Below, in pieces: positions 1 through 9,600 of a DNA stretch of 64,000 bases. The DNA is taken from positions 1 through 64,000 of the forward strand of contig JBFMFX010000013.1 in the NCBI GenBank assembly GCA_040752005.1, written 5' to 3'. A program made the translations under genes and the position numbers. The stretch's first letter is position 1. The number at the start of each line of letters is the position of its first letter. The notes beneath the pieces were generated by a model. That model was not told where the DNA came from and did not search any database. It saw nothing but the letters and a program-made list of their open reading frames with translations. Source of the stretch: RBG-16-66-20 sp040752005 (GTDB taxonomy: Bacteria; Pseudomonadota; Gammaproteobacteria; Burkholderiales; SG8-39).

Positions 1-1
1 G

Positions 2-592
2 GCGCGGCCGCTGCGGCCGCTGCCGGCGTTCATCTTCGCCAGCCGCTGGCTGCAGCTTCCCCTCTACGTCGGCCTGATCGTCGCGCAGGCGGTGTACGTA
101 TGGCTGTTCTGGCAGGAGCTGTACTACTTGCTGCTTGCCGCCTTCGGCAACAACGAAGCGCTCGCGCACGTGATCGAGGCGGTGAGCGTCGAGGGCGGCC
201 AGAAGGCGATCAAGCTCGACGAAACGGTGATCATGCTGGTGGTGCTCGGGCTAATCGACGTGGTGATGATCTCCAACCTGCTCATCATGGTGATCGTCGG
301 CGGCTACGAGACGTTCGTGTCGCGGCTGGGGCTGGAAGGCCACCCGGATCAGCCGGAGTGGCTCTCGCACGTCAACGCCTCGGTGCTGAAAGTGAAGCTC
401 GCCACCGCGATCATCGGCATTTCCTCGATCCACCTGCTCAAGACCTTCATCAACGCCGCCGCCTACGACGCGAAGACGATCGTTGCGCAGGCCGGAATCC
501 ATATCACGTTCCTGCTTTCGGCGATGGCGATCGCGGCGGCCGACCGCATCATGCCGATGGCCGCCGCGGCGGAGCGCCGGCAGCACGACTGA
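2..592 (+). CDS. YqhA/UPF0114 (TIGR00645) family membrane protein, 5' end outside window
   Basis: Integral membrane protein of the YqhA family; its function is not established. The frame is open from base 2, so the start codon lies upstream of the window and 196 residues are visible. The visible N-terminus (ASRWLQLPLYVGL) matches the family's early membrane segment, followed by hydrophobic segments around VIMLVVLGLIDVVMISNLL and a C-terminal pair near SSIHLLKTF and HITFLLSAMAIAAADR. The family motif GGYETFVS is present. The GTG at 92 is internal and not the start. The next gene is convergent on the other strand. Confidence 0.85.
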   Translation, partial: ARPLRPLPAFIFASRWLQLPLYVGLIVAQAVYVWLFWQELYYLLLAAFGNNEALAHVIEAVSVEGGQKAIKLDETVIMLVVLGLIDVVMISNLLIMVIVGGYETFVSRLGLEGHPDQPEWLSHVNASVLKVKLATAIIGISSIHLLKTFINAAAYDAKTIVAQAGIHITFLLSAMAIAAADRIMPMAAAAERRQHD

Positions 593-608
593 GAATCGCC
601 GGGCGTCC

Positions 609-1400
609 CTAGCGCCCGGTCCACTGCGGCTTGCGCTTTTCCAGGAAGGCGCGCACGCCTTCCCTGAAGTCGGCGCTCGCGTAGGTACGCGCGACCAGGT
701 CGTCGCCGTCCGGGAGCGCGCGAGCCTGCAGGATGCGCCGCACCGCCTCCTTGGTGACCGCGATCGTGATCGGCGCATGCGACGCCACCTCGTGCGCGAT
801 CTCGCGCACGCGCGCCTCGATCGCCTCCGGCGGCACGATCTCGTGCACGAAGCCGGCGGCGAGCGCCTCCTGCGCGTCCATCAGCCGCGCGCGGAACACC
901 ATTTCCTTCAGGCGCGAGGGCCCGAGCAGGTCGAGGAACCGCGCATAGTTCGCCATCGAGAGGCAGTTGCCGAGCGTGCGCGCGATCGGCAGGCCGAAGC
1001 GCGCGGCGGGCGTCGCGATGCGGATGTCGGCGCCGGCGGCGATGCCGAAGCCCCCTCCCACCGCCGGGCCCTCGATCTGCGCGATCACCGGCTTGGTGAC
1101 CCGCGCCAGGCGCCCGGTACGCCGGTCGCCGTCGCGCTCGTAGCGCAGGCCGTCCTCGGCACCCCGGAACTCGGTGAACTGGCTGATGTCGGTCCCGGCG
1201 ACGAAGGCCTTGCCGCCGGCGCCCTTGAGCACCAGCACGCGCACGGTGTCATCCGCGTCCACCTCCTCGCAGACCTCGTAGAGCCGCTGGTACATGCCCC
1301 AGGTCATGGCGTTCCGCGCCTCCGGACGGTTGAAGGTGACGGTGAGTACCGGCCCGTCGCGCGCGACGAGCACCTCGGAGCTGGCGTCGGTTCGGTTCAT
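609..1400 (-). CDS. Enoyl-CoA hydratase/isomerase (crotonase) family protein
   Basis: Crotonase-fold protein of 263 residues, probably acting on an acyl-CoA thioester in the cytoplasm. The two oxyanion-hole segments are visible (AFVAGTDI at 65-72 and GPAVGGG at 111-117). The position that holds the first catalytic Glu of classical hydratases (the PE in FGQPE-type motifs) reads PI in FGLPIAR, while a Glu is kept in the LKEMVF segment. The precise reaction is therefore uncertain, and an isomerase or other crotonase activity is possible. The ATG at 1400 starts the recognisable protein; a longer in-frame extension to 1505 is rich in Arg and unlike the family. It is followed 3' by the convergent YqhA-family gene. 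Confidence 0.85.
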   Translation of the reverse strand: MNRTDASSEVLVARDGPVLTVTFNRPEARNAMTWGMYQRLYEVCEEVDADDTVRVLVLKGAGGKAFVAGTDISQFTEFRGAEDGLRYERDGDRRTGRLARVTKPVIAQIEGPAVGGGFGIAAGADIRIATPAARFGLPIARTLGNCLSMANYARFLDLLGPSRLKEMVFRARLMDAQEALAAGFVHEIVPPEAIEARVREIAHEVASHAPITIAVTKEAVRRILQARALPDGDDLVARTYASADFREGVRAFLEKRKPQWTGR

Positions 1401-1485
1401 GGGGAGATTCTCGTGGACAATCGGGGGGCGCCGATGGTAGCACCGGCAATGCCGGGCTCGCCCCGGCCCGAACCGATCACGCACC

Positions 1486-2415
1486 GTGCCGCACCGCCTC
1501 GCCAACGCGCTTCGGACCCTTGCGCTGCTCGCGGCGATGGCCGTGCTCGCGGGCTATCTCGGCTGGGTGCTTTTCGGCGCCGACGGGCTCGTCGTCGCCG
1601 CGGCATCCGTCACGCTCGCCGCGGCGCTCGGACCGCGGGTTTCGCCGCGACTCGTGCTGCGCCTGTCGGGCGCGATGCCCCTTGCGCCGTCGCAGGCACC
1701 GGGGCTCTATCGCCTCGTCGCCGCGCTTGCCGAACGCGCCGCGCTGCCGCGCGCGCCGCGCCTGTGGTACGTCCCGACGCAAGTGATGAACGCTTTCGCG
1801 ACCGGTCATCCGGAGGACGGGGCGATCGCGGTGACCGACGGGCTGCTGCGGCGCCTTGCGCCGCGCGAGCTCGCGGGCGTGCTCGCGCACGAGGTGGCGC
1901 ATCTTGCGGCGAACGACGTCTGGGTGATGACGCTCGCCGACGTGGTGGGCAGGATGACGGGCCTGCTGTCGTTCTTTGGCCAGATGCTTCTCATCGCATG
2001 GCTTCCCGCCGCCGCGATCGCGAACGCCGAGGTTCCGATCGCGCCGCTCGCGGTGATGGTGCTCGCGCCGGTCGCCTCCGCCTTGCTGCAACTGGCGCTA
2101 CTGCGCACGCGCGAGTACGACGCCGACGCACGCGGGGCCGAACTCACCGGCGACCCGATGGGCCTTGCGGCGGCGCTGGCGACACTCGATCGGCTGCAAG
2201 GCGGGTGGCTGGAGCGCCTGTTCATGGCGCGCCCGCCGCGCTGGCTGCGCACGCACCCGGAAACCGGCGAGCGCATCCGGCGGCTGGCCGAAATCGAGCG
2301 CGCGTGGCGGCGCGAGCGGGCCGCGGTGCCCTGGGACTATGGCGACGACCCGTTCTTCGGCGGCCCGGAAATCCGCCGCCGGCCGCGCTGGCACTGGAGC
2401 GGGCTGTGGTATTGA
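1486..2415 (+). CDS. M48-family zinc metalloprotease (HtpX-like)
   Basis: Membrane-anchored zinc endopeptidase of family M48, about 309 residues. The zinc motif HEVAH is at 135-139 and the third ligand Glu sits in REYDADARGAE (Glu210), both as expected. Two hydrophobic segments precede the catalytic domain and two more (about 160-205) lie between the zinc motifs, as in HtpX. Such proteases act in membrane protein quality control; the substrate here is unknown. The start used is GTG 1486, with ATG 1537 (residue 18) as an alternative. It ends 80 bases before the ABC transporter genes and may or may not be cotranscribed with them. Confidence 0.88.
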   Translation: MPHRLANALRTLALLAAMAVLAGYLGWVLFGADGLVVAAASVTLAAALGPRVSPRLVLRLSGAMPLAPSQAPGLYRLVAALAERAALPRAPRLWYVPTQVMNAFATGHPEDGAIAVTDGLLRRLAPRELAGVLAHEVAHLAANDVWVMTLADVVGRMTGLLSFFGQMLLIAWLPAAAIANAEVPIAPLAVMVLAPVASALLQLALLRTREYDADARGAELTGDPMGLAAALATLDRLQGGWLERLFMARPPRWLRTHPETGERIRRLAEIERAWRRERAAVPWDYGDDPFFGGPEIRRRPRWHWSGLWY

Positions 2416-2495
2416 CCCGCCGGTGCGCGGGCGGGCACCGCGCCTTCCGGATCAGTCTCCGCAGACGTGCCTGCCCCTCGACCGGATAGACGGAG

Positions 2496-4199
2496 ATGGA
2501 CAGACGAGTCGAACCCAAACTGCTGCCGCGCATCTTCGACCTGCTCGCCGGTCTGCTCGCCTTCGGCGTCATCGTCTTCCTGGCCGAGACGAGCCGCGAA
2601 CTGATGCAGCCGCTGCCGGCGCTGCAAGCTGCGCCGGTGGCGCTCGATCCGGCCACGCTGCCGCACGACGCGGCACGCACGACGCTGCGGATGCTGGCGG
2701 CACTCGCCCTGTCGCTCGCCTTCACGTTTACGTACGCCACCGCCGCGGCCAAGAGCCGGCGCGCCGAGCGGTTGCTGATCCCGCTGCTCGACATCCTGCA
2801 GTCGGTGCCGATCCTCGGCTTCGTCTCCGTCACGGTGGTGTTCTTCATGTCGCTCGCGCCCGGGCGGGCGCTCGGCGCGGAACTCGCGGCGATCTTCGCG
2901 ATCTTCACCAGCCAGGCGTGGAACATGGCGTTCAGCTTCTACCAGTCGCTGCGCACGGTGCCGGCCGAGCTGCGCGAAGCGGCGGACAGCTTCCGCATGT
3001 CGGCGTGGATGCGCTTCTGGCGCCTGGAGGTACCGTTCGCGATGCCGCAGCTCGTCTGGAACATGATGATGTCGATGTCGGGCGGCTGGTTCTTCGTCGT
3101 CGCCGCCGAGGCGATCAGCGTCGGCAACACGCAGGTCACGCTGCCGGGCGTCGGTTCGTACATCGCGCTGGCGGTCGCGAGCCGCGATCTGGCCGCCGTC
3201 GGCTGGGCGATCGGCGCGATGCTCGTCGTGATCGTGATCTACGACCAGTTGCTGTTTCGCCCGCTGGTCGCCTGGGCCGACGGGCTGCGCTTCGAGCAGG
3301 AGTCGGGGGTGCCGCCGGCGCGCTCCTGGGTGCTCGCCATCTTGCGTCGATCGCGCATGGTGCGCGCGGCGCTCGCGGCAGCGGGCGCGCTGTGGCGGCG
3401 CACCTATCGGATCGGGCCGCTCAACCCGGTCGGCACACGCGCGGCCGCGGGTTCGCGCTGGGGCGACCTCGTGTGGAACTCGGCGCTCGTGCTCGTGGCC
3501 GGTTGGGCGCTGTGGCAGGTCATACGCTTTGCCCTGACAGGTGTGGCACCCGCCGAAGTCGCCACCGTGCTCGCCCTGGGGCTGGCCACGTTTGCGCGCG
3601 TCGCGCTGCTGATCGCTCTGGCGAGCCTGATCTGGGTGCCGGTCGGCGTATGGGTCGGGCTGCGCCCGGCGCTCGCGCACGCGATCCAGCCCGTCGCGCA
3701 GTTCCTCGCGGCGTTTCCCGCCAACCTGCTGTTCCCGCTCGCGGTCTCGGCCATCGTCGCCTGGCGGCTCGACCCCGATGTCTGGCTGAGCCCGCTGATG
3801 ATCCTCGGCACGCAGTGGTACATTCTCTTCAACGTGATCGCCGGCGCGGCGGCGATTCCGTCCGAGCTGCGCCACGCCGCCGCCAACTTTCACGTGAGCG
3901 GATGGCTGTGGTGGCAACGCATCGCCTTGCCGGCGGTGTTTCCCTATTACGTCACCGGCGCCATCACGGCCGCAGGCGGCTCGTGGAACGCGAGCATCGT
4001 GGCCGAGGTCGCAACCTGGGGCGACACGCGGCTGCAGGCGCACGGGCTGGGCGCGTACATCGCGCGCGCCACCGAGGCGGGCGACTTTCATCGCATCGTG
4101 CTCGGCATCGCGGTGATGAGCCTGTTCGTGGTGACGATCAACCGGGCGTTCTGGCGGCCGCTATATGAACGCGCCGAGCGCCGCTACAAGCTGGGGTAG
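2496..4199 (+). CDS. NitT/TauT-type ABC transporter, fused double permease
   Basis: Inner-membrane permease of 567 residues made of two tandem BPD_transp_1 domains. Each has its own EAA-like loop contacting the ATPase: EAADSFRMSAWMRFWRLEVP near residue 165 and HAAANFHVSGWLWWQRIALP near residue 460. The fused form replaces the usual homodimer. The gene is 5 bases upstream of an ATPase with a C-terminal accessory domain, the partner usually seen with this fused permease. No substrate-binding protein is next to it, so the substrate (nitrate/sulfonate/taurine/bicarbonate class by family) cannot be inferred. The ATG at 2496 has GGAG immediately adjacent, which is unusually close. Confidence 0.85.
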   Translation: MDRRVEPKLLPRIFDLLAGLLAFGVIVFLAETSRELMQPLPALQAAPVALDPATLPHDAARTTLRMLAALALSLAFTFTYATAAAKSRRAERLLIPLLDILQSVPILGFVSVTVVFFMSLAPGRALGAELAAIFAIFTSQAWNMAFSFYQSLRTVPAELREAADSFRMSAWMRFWRLEVPFAMPQLVWNMMMSMSGGWFFVVAAEAISVGNTQVTLPGVGSYIALAVASRDLAAVGWAIGAMLVVIVIYDQLLFRPLVAWADGLRFEQESGVPPARSWVLAILRRSRMVRAALAAAGALWRRTYRIGPLNPVGTRAAAGSRWGDLVWNSALVLVAGWALWQVIRFALTGVAPAEVATVLALGLATFARVALLIALASLIWVPVGVWVGLRPALAHAIQPVAQFLAAFPANLLFPLAVSAIVAWRLDPDVWLSPLMILGTQWYILFNVIAGAAAIPSELRHAAANFHVSGWLWWQRIALPAVFPYYVTGAITAAGGSWNASIVAEVATWGDTRLQAHGLGAYIARATEAGDFHRIVLGIAVMSLFVVTINRAFWRPLYERAERRYKLG

Positions 4200-4204
4200 G
4201 GCGA

Positions 4205-5545
4205 ATGAACACGCAGACTTCGACCGCTACGCCCATCGCTTCGGCGCGCGCAGGCGCGCTGCTGGAGACCCGCGGCTTGCGGCGATCATTTCCCAAGCCC
4301 GACGGCGGCGAACTGCGGGTGCTCGACGGCGTGGACATGACGGTGGCCGAAGGCGAGATCGTCGGCCTGCTCGGCCGCTCCGGCTCGGGCAAGTCCACGC
4401 TGCTGCGGCTGATCGCGGGGCTCGAGCGGCCGAGCGCGGGGACGATCCGCTATCTCGGGCAGCCGGTGACGGGGCCGGCGCCCGGCATCGCGATGGTGTT
4501 CCAGACCTTCGCGTTGTTTCCCTGGCTCACGGTGCTGGAGAACGTGCAGCTCGGTTTGGAGGCGCTGGGCCTGCCCGACGACGAGATCCGCCGCCGCGCG
4601 CTGGCTGCGATCGACCTGATCGGGCTGGACGGTTTCGAATCGGCGTATCCGCGCGAGCTCTCGGGCGGCATGCGACAGCGCGTGGGGTTCGCGCGCGCGC
4701 TCGTCGTCCATCCAAACCTGCTGCTGATGGACGAACCGTTCTCGGCGCTCGATGTGCTGACGGCGGAGACGCTGCGCAGCGATTTTCTCGACTTGTGGGG
4801 AGAGGGGCGGTTGCCGATCAAGTCCGCGATCCTGGTCACGCACAACATCGAGGAAGCGGTGCTGATGTGCAGCCGCGTGCTGGTGTTCTCGCATCAGCCG
4901 GGGCGCATCATTGCCGAGGTCGCAGTGGATCTTCCGCAACCGCGCGACCACGCCGACCCGTTATTCCGCGACGTCGTCGAGCGCCTGTACGTCGCGCTCA
5001 CCGAGCGGCCGGCGCGGGCCGCGGCAGCGCGGCCCGAACACTTTCCCGGTACCGGCATCGGAACGATCCTGCCGCGGGTCGAAACCAATCTGCTCGCGGG
5101 CCTGCTGGAGGCGCTGGCCGCGCCGCCGTATTCCGGCAAGGCCGATCTGCCGGTGCTGGGCGGCGCGCTGCACATCGACGTCGATCGACTGTTCCCGGTG
5201 GCGGAGACGCTGGAGATGCTGCGCTTCGTGGAACTCGCGGGCGGCGACATCCGCCTGACCGATGCCGGCCGGCGCTTCGCCGAAGCAGGGGTGGACGAGC
5301 GCAAGAAGCTGTTTGCGCAGCACTTGCTCGCGTACGTGCCGCTCGCCGGCCACATCCGCCGCGTGCTCGACGAGCGCGCGAGCCACACCGCGCCGCGCAG
5401 CCGCTTCCTCGACGAGCTGGAAGATTACATGACCGAGAAGGCGGCCGAGCAGACGCTGGAGGCGGTGACGAGCTGGGGGCGCTACGCCGAAGTGTTCGCC
5501 TATGACGATCACGCGCAGCGGTTCAGCCTAGAGAATCCGAGTTGA
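4205..5545 (+). CDS. NitT/TauT-type ABC transporter ATPase with C-terminal AAA-associated domain
   Basis: ATP-binding subunit of 446 residues energising the double permease just upstream. Walker A is GRSGSGKST at 57-65, the signature LSGGMRQRV starts at 152 and Walker B is LLLMDEP at 172-178. About 180 extra residues follow the nucleotide-binding domain (from roughly 265). They match the accessory region annotated as AAA-associated C-terminal domain in this transporter subfamily, which looks like a winged-helix fold but has no assigned role. The 5-base spacing to the permease stop implies cotranscription. No binding protein gene follows. Confidence 0.88.
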   Translation: MNTQTSTATPIASARAGALLETRGLRRSFPKPDGGELRVLDGVDMTVAEGEIVGLLGRSGSGKSTLLRLIAGLERPSAGTIRYLGQPVTGPAPGIAMVFQTFALFPWLTVLENVQLGLEALGLPDDEIRRRALAAIDLIGLDGFESAYPRELSGGMRQRVGFARALVVHPNLLLMDEPFSALDVLTAETLRSDFLDLWGEGRLPIKSAILVTHNIEEAVLMCSRVLVFSHQPGRIIAEVAVDLPQPRDHADPLFRDVVERLYVALTERPARAAAARPEHFPGTGIGTILPRVETNLLAGLLEALAAPPYSGKADLPVLGGALHIDVDRLFPVAETLEMLRFVELAGGDIRLTDAGRRFAEAGVDERKKLFAQHLLAYVPLAGHIRRVLDERASHTAPRSRFLDELEDYMTEKAAEQTLEAVTSWGRYAEVFAYDDHAQRFSLENPS

Positions 5546-5957
5546 GCCGTAACCGGCGGCGCCGGCGTGATCGGTGTGTCGGTCGGGTTGATGCTTGAGC
5601 TGCCGCGTGGCGACGAGATCGTCGAGTTCCCCGCTTTCCGAAGACAAGTCCCTCGACACCGCTCGCGGCGTCGTGCCCGCCTTGCGCCAGGGAGCCGTAA
5701 GCGGCCTGGATCCGGTGCGCGAAAGACTCCGACGCCGGTCGCACCATGTCCGCAATGCCGGCCGTCTTTCAGATCAGCGACTTCGGCTCGGCAAAAGCCG
5801 GGTTGTGGGAGCAGGGTGTCGGAGATCGAGAGCGGTATCGGCGCACCGATTTTCGGCACAAATGCGCCGCAAAATCGTACGCCGCGTAACTCTGCGTCGA
5901 GCCGGCGACGTGGGCGCGCGCCAGCGGCCGGGCTTGCGGCCCGAAGCGAAACCTGGA
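5546..5957. other. 412-base interval without a supported gene
   Basis: Between the ABC ATPase stop and the convergent DedA stop there are only short, Arg/Pro-rich open frames. None has a recognisable motif, a good ribosome-binding site or similarity I can name. Base composition is slightly less GC-rich than the neighbours, which could mean decayed sequence, but I cannot identify a parent gene. I see no clear terminator here. Confidence 0.5.
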
Positions 5958-6605
5958 TCACATATCGTGTTGGTCGCCTTTTCGATCCGGTTGACCTTGG
6001 CGTGCAACATGACCGAAAAGGCGCCCTGCGGAGCGCGGCGCCGGCTGCTGCGGGCGTCTGCCCCGCAGGAACCGCGCCGCCGCAAACACCGCGGCAGCGA
6101 CCAGCGCGCCGATCACGATCGCCGCCTCATAGCGGCGCAGCTCGCCGAGGATCGCTTGCAGCGCTTGACCGAAGATCCAGCCGATGCCGGCGATCGCAAC
6201 CGCCCACAGCGCCGCGCCCAGCGCGTTGAACAGCACGAAGCGCCGCGGCGACAGCCCAGCGGCCCCGATCAGAATCGGTCCGGCGATGCGCAGCCCGTAG
6301 GCGAAGCGCACGCTGATGATCACCCAGGCGTGGTGCCGCGTGATCAGCCGGCGTACGCGCCCGGCCTGCGCCGCGACGCCCGGCAGGCGCGCCAGAACCG
6401 CGGCGCCGTGCCGACGGCCGAGCCAGAAAAAAAGCTGATCGCCGGCGAAGCCGCTCGCGGCGGCGACCGCGAGCACCCAGCCGAAGTCGAGGTAGCCGCG
6501 GTGCGCGGCGTAGCCAGCCAGCGCGAGGATCGTTTCGCCCTCGAGCAGGCAGCCGACGGCGAGTACCCAGTAGCCGTGCGTTTCGATCAAGTGGCCGACA
6601 TCCAC
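5958..6605 (-). CDS. DedA-family membrane protein
   Basis: Membrane protein of 215 residues with the DedA (SNARE-associated/VTT) fold. The family hallmark region is visible: FAGDQLFFWLGRRHG around residue 52-66, followed by the loop VRFAYGLRIAGPILIGAAGL and a hydrophobic C-terminal segment. DedA proteins are linked to membrane lipid scrambling, proton-motive-force homeostasis and resistance to membrane stress. The last 25 residues are basic and polar and extend beyond the conserved part. It is downstream of icmF on the same strand, 89 bases away. Confidence 0.85.
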   Translation of the reverse strand: MDVGHLIETHGYWVLAVGCLLEGETILALAGYAAHRGYLDFGWVLAVAAASGFAGDQLFFWLGRRHGAAVLARLPGVAAQAGRVRRLITRHHAWVIISVRFAYGLRIAGPILIGAAGLSPRRFVLFNALGAALWAVAIAGIGWIFGQALQAILGELRRYEAAIVIGALVAAAVFAAARFLRGRRPQQPAPRSAGRLFGHVARQGQPDRKGDQHDM

Positions 6606-6694
6606 GGCGGATCACCCGGCGCGAATCCGCGCTCTTGCCCTCCTCGCACGGCGCCCGCCGCGCCGCGATGCGAGCGCCGACGCGCGCCACTCGG

Positions 6695-9600
6695 TTACAT
6701 GTTGCGCCGGTACTGCCCGCCGACCTCGAACAGCGCCCGGGTGATCTGGCCGAGCGAGCAGACGCGCACCGCGTCCATCAGCACCTCGAAGACGTTGCGG
6801 TTCTCGATCACCGCCTGCTGAAGGCGCGCGAGCATCGGCGGCGCCTCGGCGGCGTGGCGCTGCTGGAACTCGCGCAGGCGGCGCAGCTGCGAGCGCTTTT
6901 CTTCCTCGGTCGAGCGGATGAGTTCGAGCTTTTCCGGGATGGGATCGCCGTGCGGGTTGCGGAAGGTGTTGACGCCGATGATCGGATACGAGCCGTCGTG
7001 CTTGCGGTGCTCGTAGTAAAGCGACTCCTCCTGGATCTTGGCGCGCTGGTAGCCCAGCTCCATCGCCCCGAGCACGCCGCCGCGGGCCGAGAGCGCCTCG
7101 AATTCCTTGAGCACCGCCTCCTCCACCAGGTCGGTGAGCTCCTCGATGATGAAGCTGCCCTGGTTGGGGTTTTCGTTCTTCGCCAGGCCCCACTCCTTGT
7201 TGATGATGAGCTGGATCGCCATCGCGCGCCGCACCGATTCCTCGGTGGGCGTGGTGATCGCCTCGTCGTAAGCGTTGGTGTGAAGGGAATTCGTGTTGTC
7301 GTAGGTCGCGATCAGCGCCTGCAGCGTCGTGCGGATGTCGTTGAAGGCGATCTCCTGCGCGTGCAGGCTGCGGCCGGAGGTCTGCGAGTGGTACTTGAGC
7401 TTCTGGCTGCGTTCGTTCGCCCCGTAGCGCTCGCGCATCGCGATCGCCCAGATGCGGCGCGCGACGCGCCCGATCACCGAGTACTCCGGGTCCATGCCGT
7501 AGGAGAAGAAGAACGACAGGTTCGGCGCGAAATCGTCCACGTGCATGCCGCGCGCCAGATACGCCTCGACGTAGGTGAAGCCGTTGGCGAGCGTGAAGGC
7601 GAGCTGGCTGATCGGATTCGCCCCGGCTTCGGCGATGTGATAGCCCGAGATCGAGACCGAGTAGAAGTTGCGGATGTCGTGGTGGATGAAGTACTCCTGG
7701 ATGTCGCCCATGAGCTTGAGCGAGAACTCGGTCGAGAAGATGCAGGTGTTCTGCCCCTGGTCCTCCTTGAGGATGTCGGCCTGCACCGTGCCGCGAACGG
7801 TGGACAGGGTCCAGGCGCGGATCTTGGCCGCCTCCTCCTCGGTCGGCTCGCGGCCGTTGTCCTTGCGGAACTTCTCGATCTGCTGGTCGATCGCGGTATT
7901 GAAGAACATCGCGAGGATCGTCGGCGCCGGGCCGTTGATCGTCATCGAGACCGAGGTGTTCGGCGCGCACAGGTCGAAGCCGTCGTAGAGCGCCTTCATG
8001 TCGTCCAGCGTCGCGATCGAGACGCCGGAGTTGCCCACTTTTCCGTAGATGTCGGGCCGCTCGTCCGGGTCGAAGCCGTACAGCGTCACCGAGTCGAAGG
8101 CGGTCGAGAGGCGCTTGGCCGGCATGTCCTTCGACAGGAAGTGGAAGCGCCGGTTGGTGCGGAACGGATCGCCCTCGCCCGCGAACATGCGGGTGGGGTC
8201 CTCGTGCTCGCGCTTGAAGGCGAAGACTCCCGCGGTGTACGGAAACGAGCCGGGGACGTTCTCGCGCAGCTGCCAGCGCAGGATCTCGCCCGCGTCCTCG
8301 AAGCGCGGCAGCGCGACCTTCGGCACCTTCGTGCCCGAGAGCGACTCGTGCCGCAGCTTCGTGCGGATCTCCTTGTCGCGGATGCGCACGACGTACTCTT
8401 CGCCCGAATAGGCCGCGAGCGTCTGCGGCCACATGTCGAGGAGTTTTTTCGAGCGCGCGTCCAGTTGCGCGTCCTTCTCGGCGAGCAGCGCCTCGACCTC
8501 GGCCGTCGGCTTGCCCGCCTTTGCGAGCGCCTCGCGCGCGTAGGCGAGGCTCTGGCGCTCGCGTGCGATTCGCGCCTGCTCGAGTGCGTGGCGGTGGTAG
8601 TTCCGCACGCACTCGGCGATCTCGGCGAGGTAGCGCACGCGGCCCGGCGGCACGATCTGATGCACGTTGGACGACACCTTCGACTTCGGCCGGGGCAGCC
8701 GCCGCTCGGCAAGCCGCAGCCCCTTTTCGGCGAGGCGGTCGGCGACGGCGTGATAGAGCGCGGTGACCCCGTCGTCGTTGAAGCGCGCGGCGATGGTGCC
8801 GAAGACCGGCATCTCCTCGGACTTCCTGCGGAACGCCTCGCGGTTGCGCTGCACCTGCTTTCTCACGTCGCGCAGCGCGTCTTCGGCCCCCTTGCGGTCG
8901 AACTTGTTGATCGCGACGAAGTCGGCGAGGTCGAGCATGTCGATCTTCTCGAGCTGGCTCGCCGCGCCGAACTCCGGCGTCATCACGTACAGCGTCGCGT
9001 CCGCAAGCGGCACGATCGCCGCGTCGCCCTGGCCGATGCCGGCGGTCTCGGCGAAGATAAGCTCGTAGCCGGCGGCGCGGCAGGCGGCGATCGCATCGCC
9101 CAGGCAGCGCGCGATTTCGGCCCCCGATTCGCGCGTCGCAAGCGAGCGCATGTACACGTTCGCGCCCTGGATCGCGTTCATGCGGATGCGGTCGCCCAGC
9201 AGCGCCCCGCCGGTGCGCCGGCGCGTCGGGTCCACCGACAGCACGGCGATCCTCAGCCGGTCGCCCTGATCCAGCCGGAAGCGGCGCACCAGTTCGTCGG
9301 TGAGCGAGGACTTGCCCGCGCCGCCGGTACCGGTGATGCCGAGCACCGGCGCCTTGTTCTTGTGCGCCGCAGCGGCGACTCCCTCGCGCAAGCCCCGGTC
9401 CGCCTGCCCCAGCTCGAAGAGCGTGATCGCCTGCGCAAGCGCACGGCGATCGCCCGCGGCGAGCCGCTTGAGCAGCTCGGCCGCGTCCTTCGGGGCGTGC
9501 CCGGCGGTGTCGAAGTCGCAGCGCGCGAGCATGTCGTTGATCATGCCCTGCAGCCCCAGGCGCTGGCCGTCCTCCGGCGAGTAGATGCGCGCAACGCCGT

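Noticed and set aside
2416..2460. CGGTGC/GCACCG hairpin after the M48 protease gene as a terminator
   Set aside because: There is no T-run after the stem, and the next gene is close enough to be cotranscribed.
5509..5961. A 150-codon minus-strand frame in the 5.5-5.9 kb gap
   Set aside because: Composition is Arg/Pro-rich with no homology I can name, and it overlaps the end of the ABC ATPase gene.
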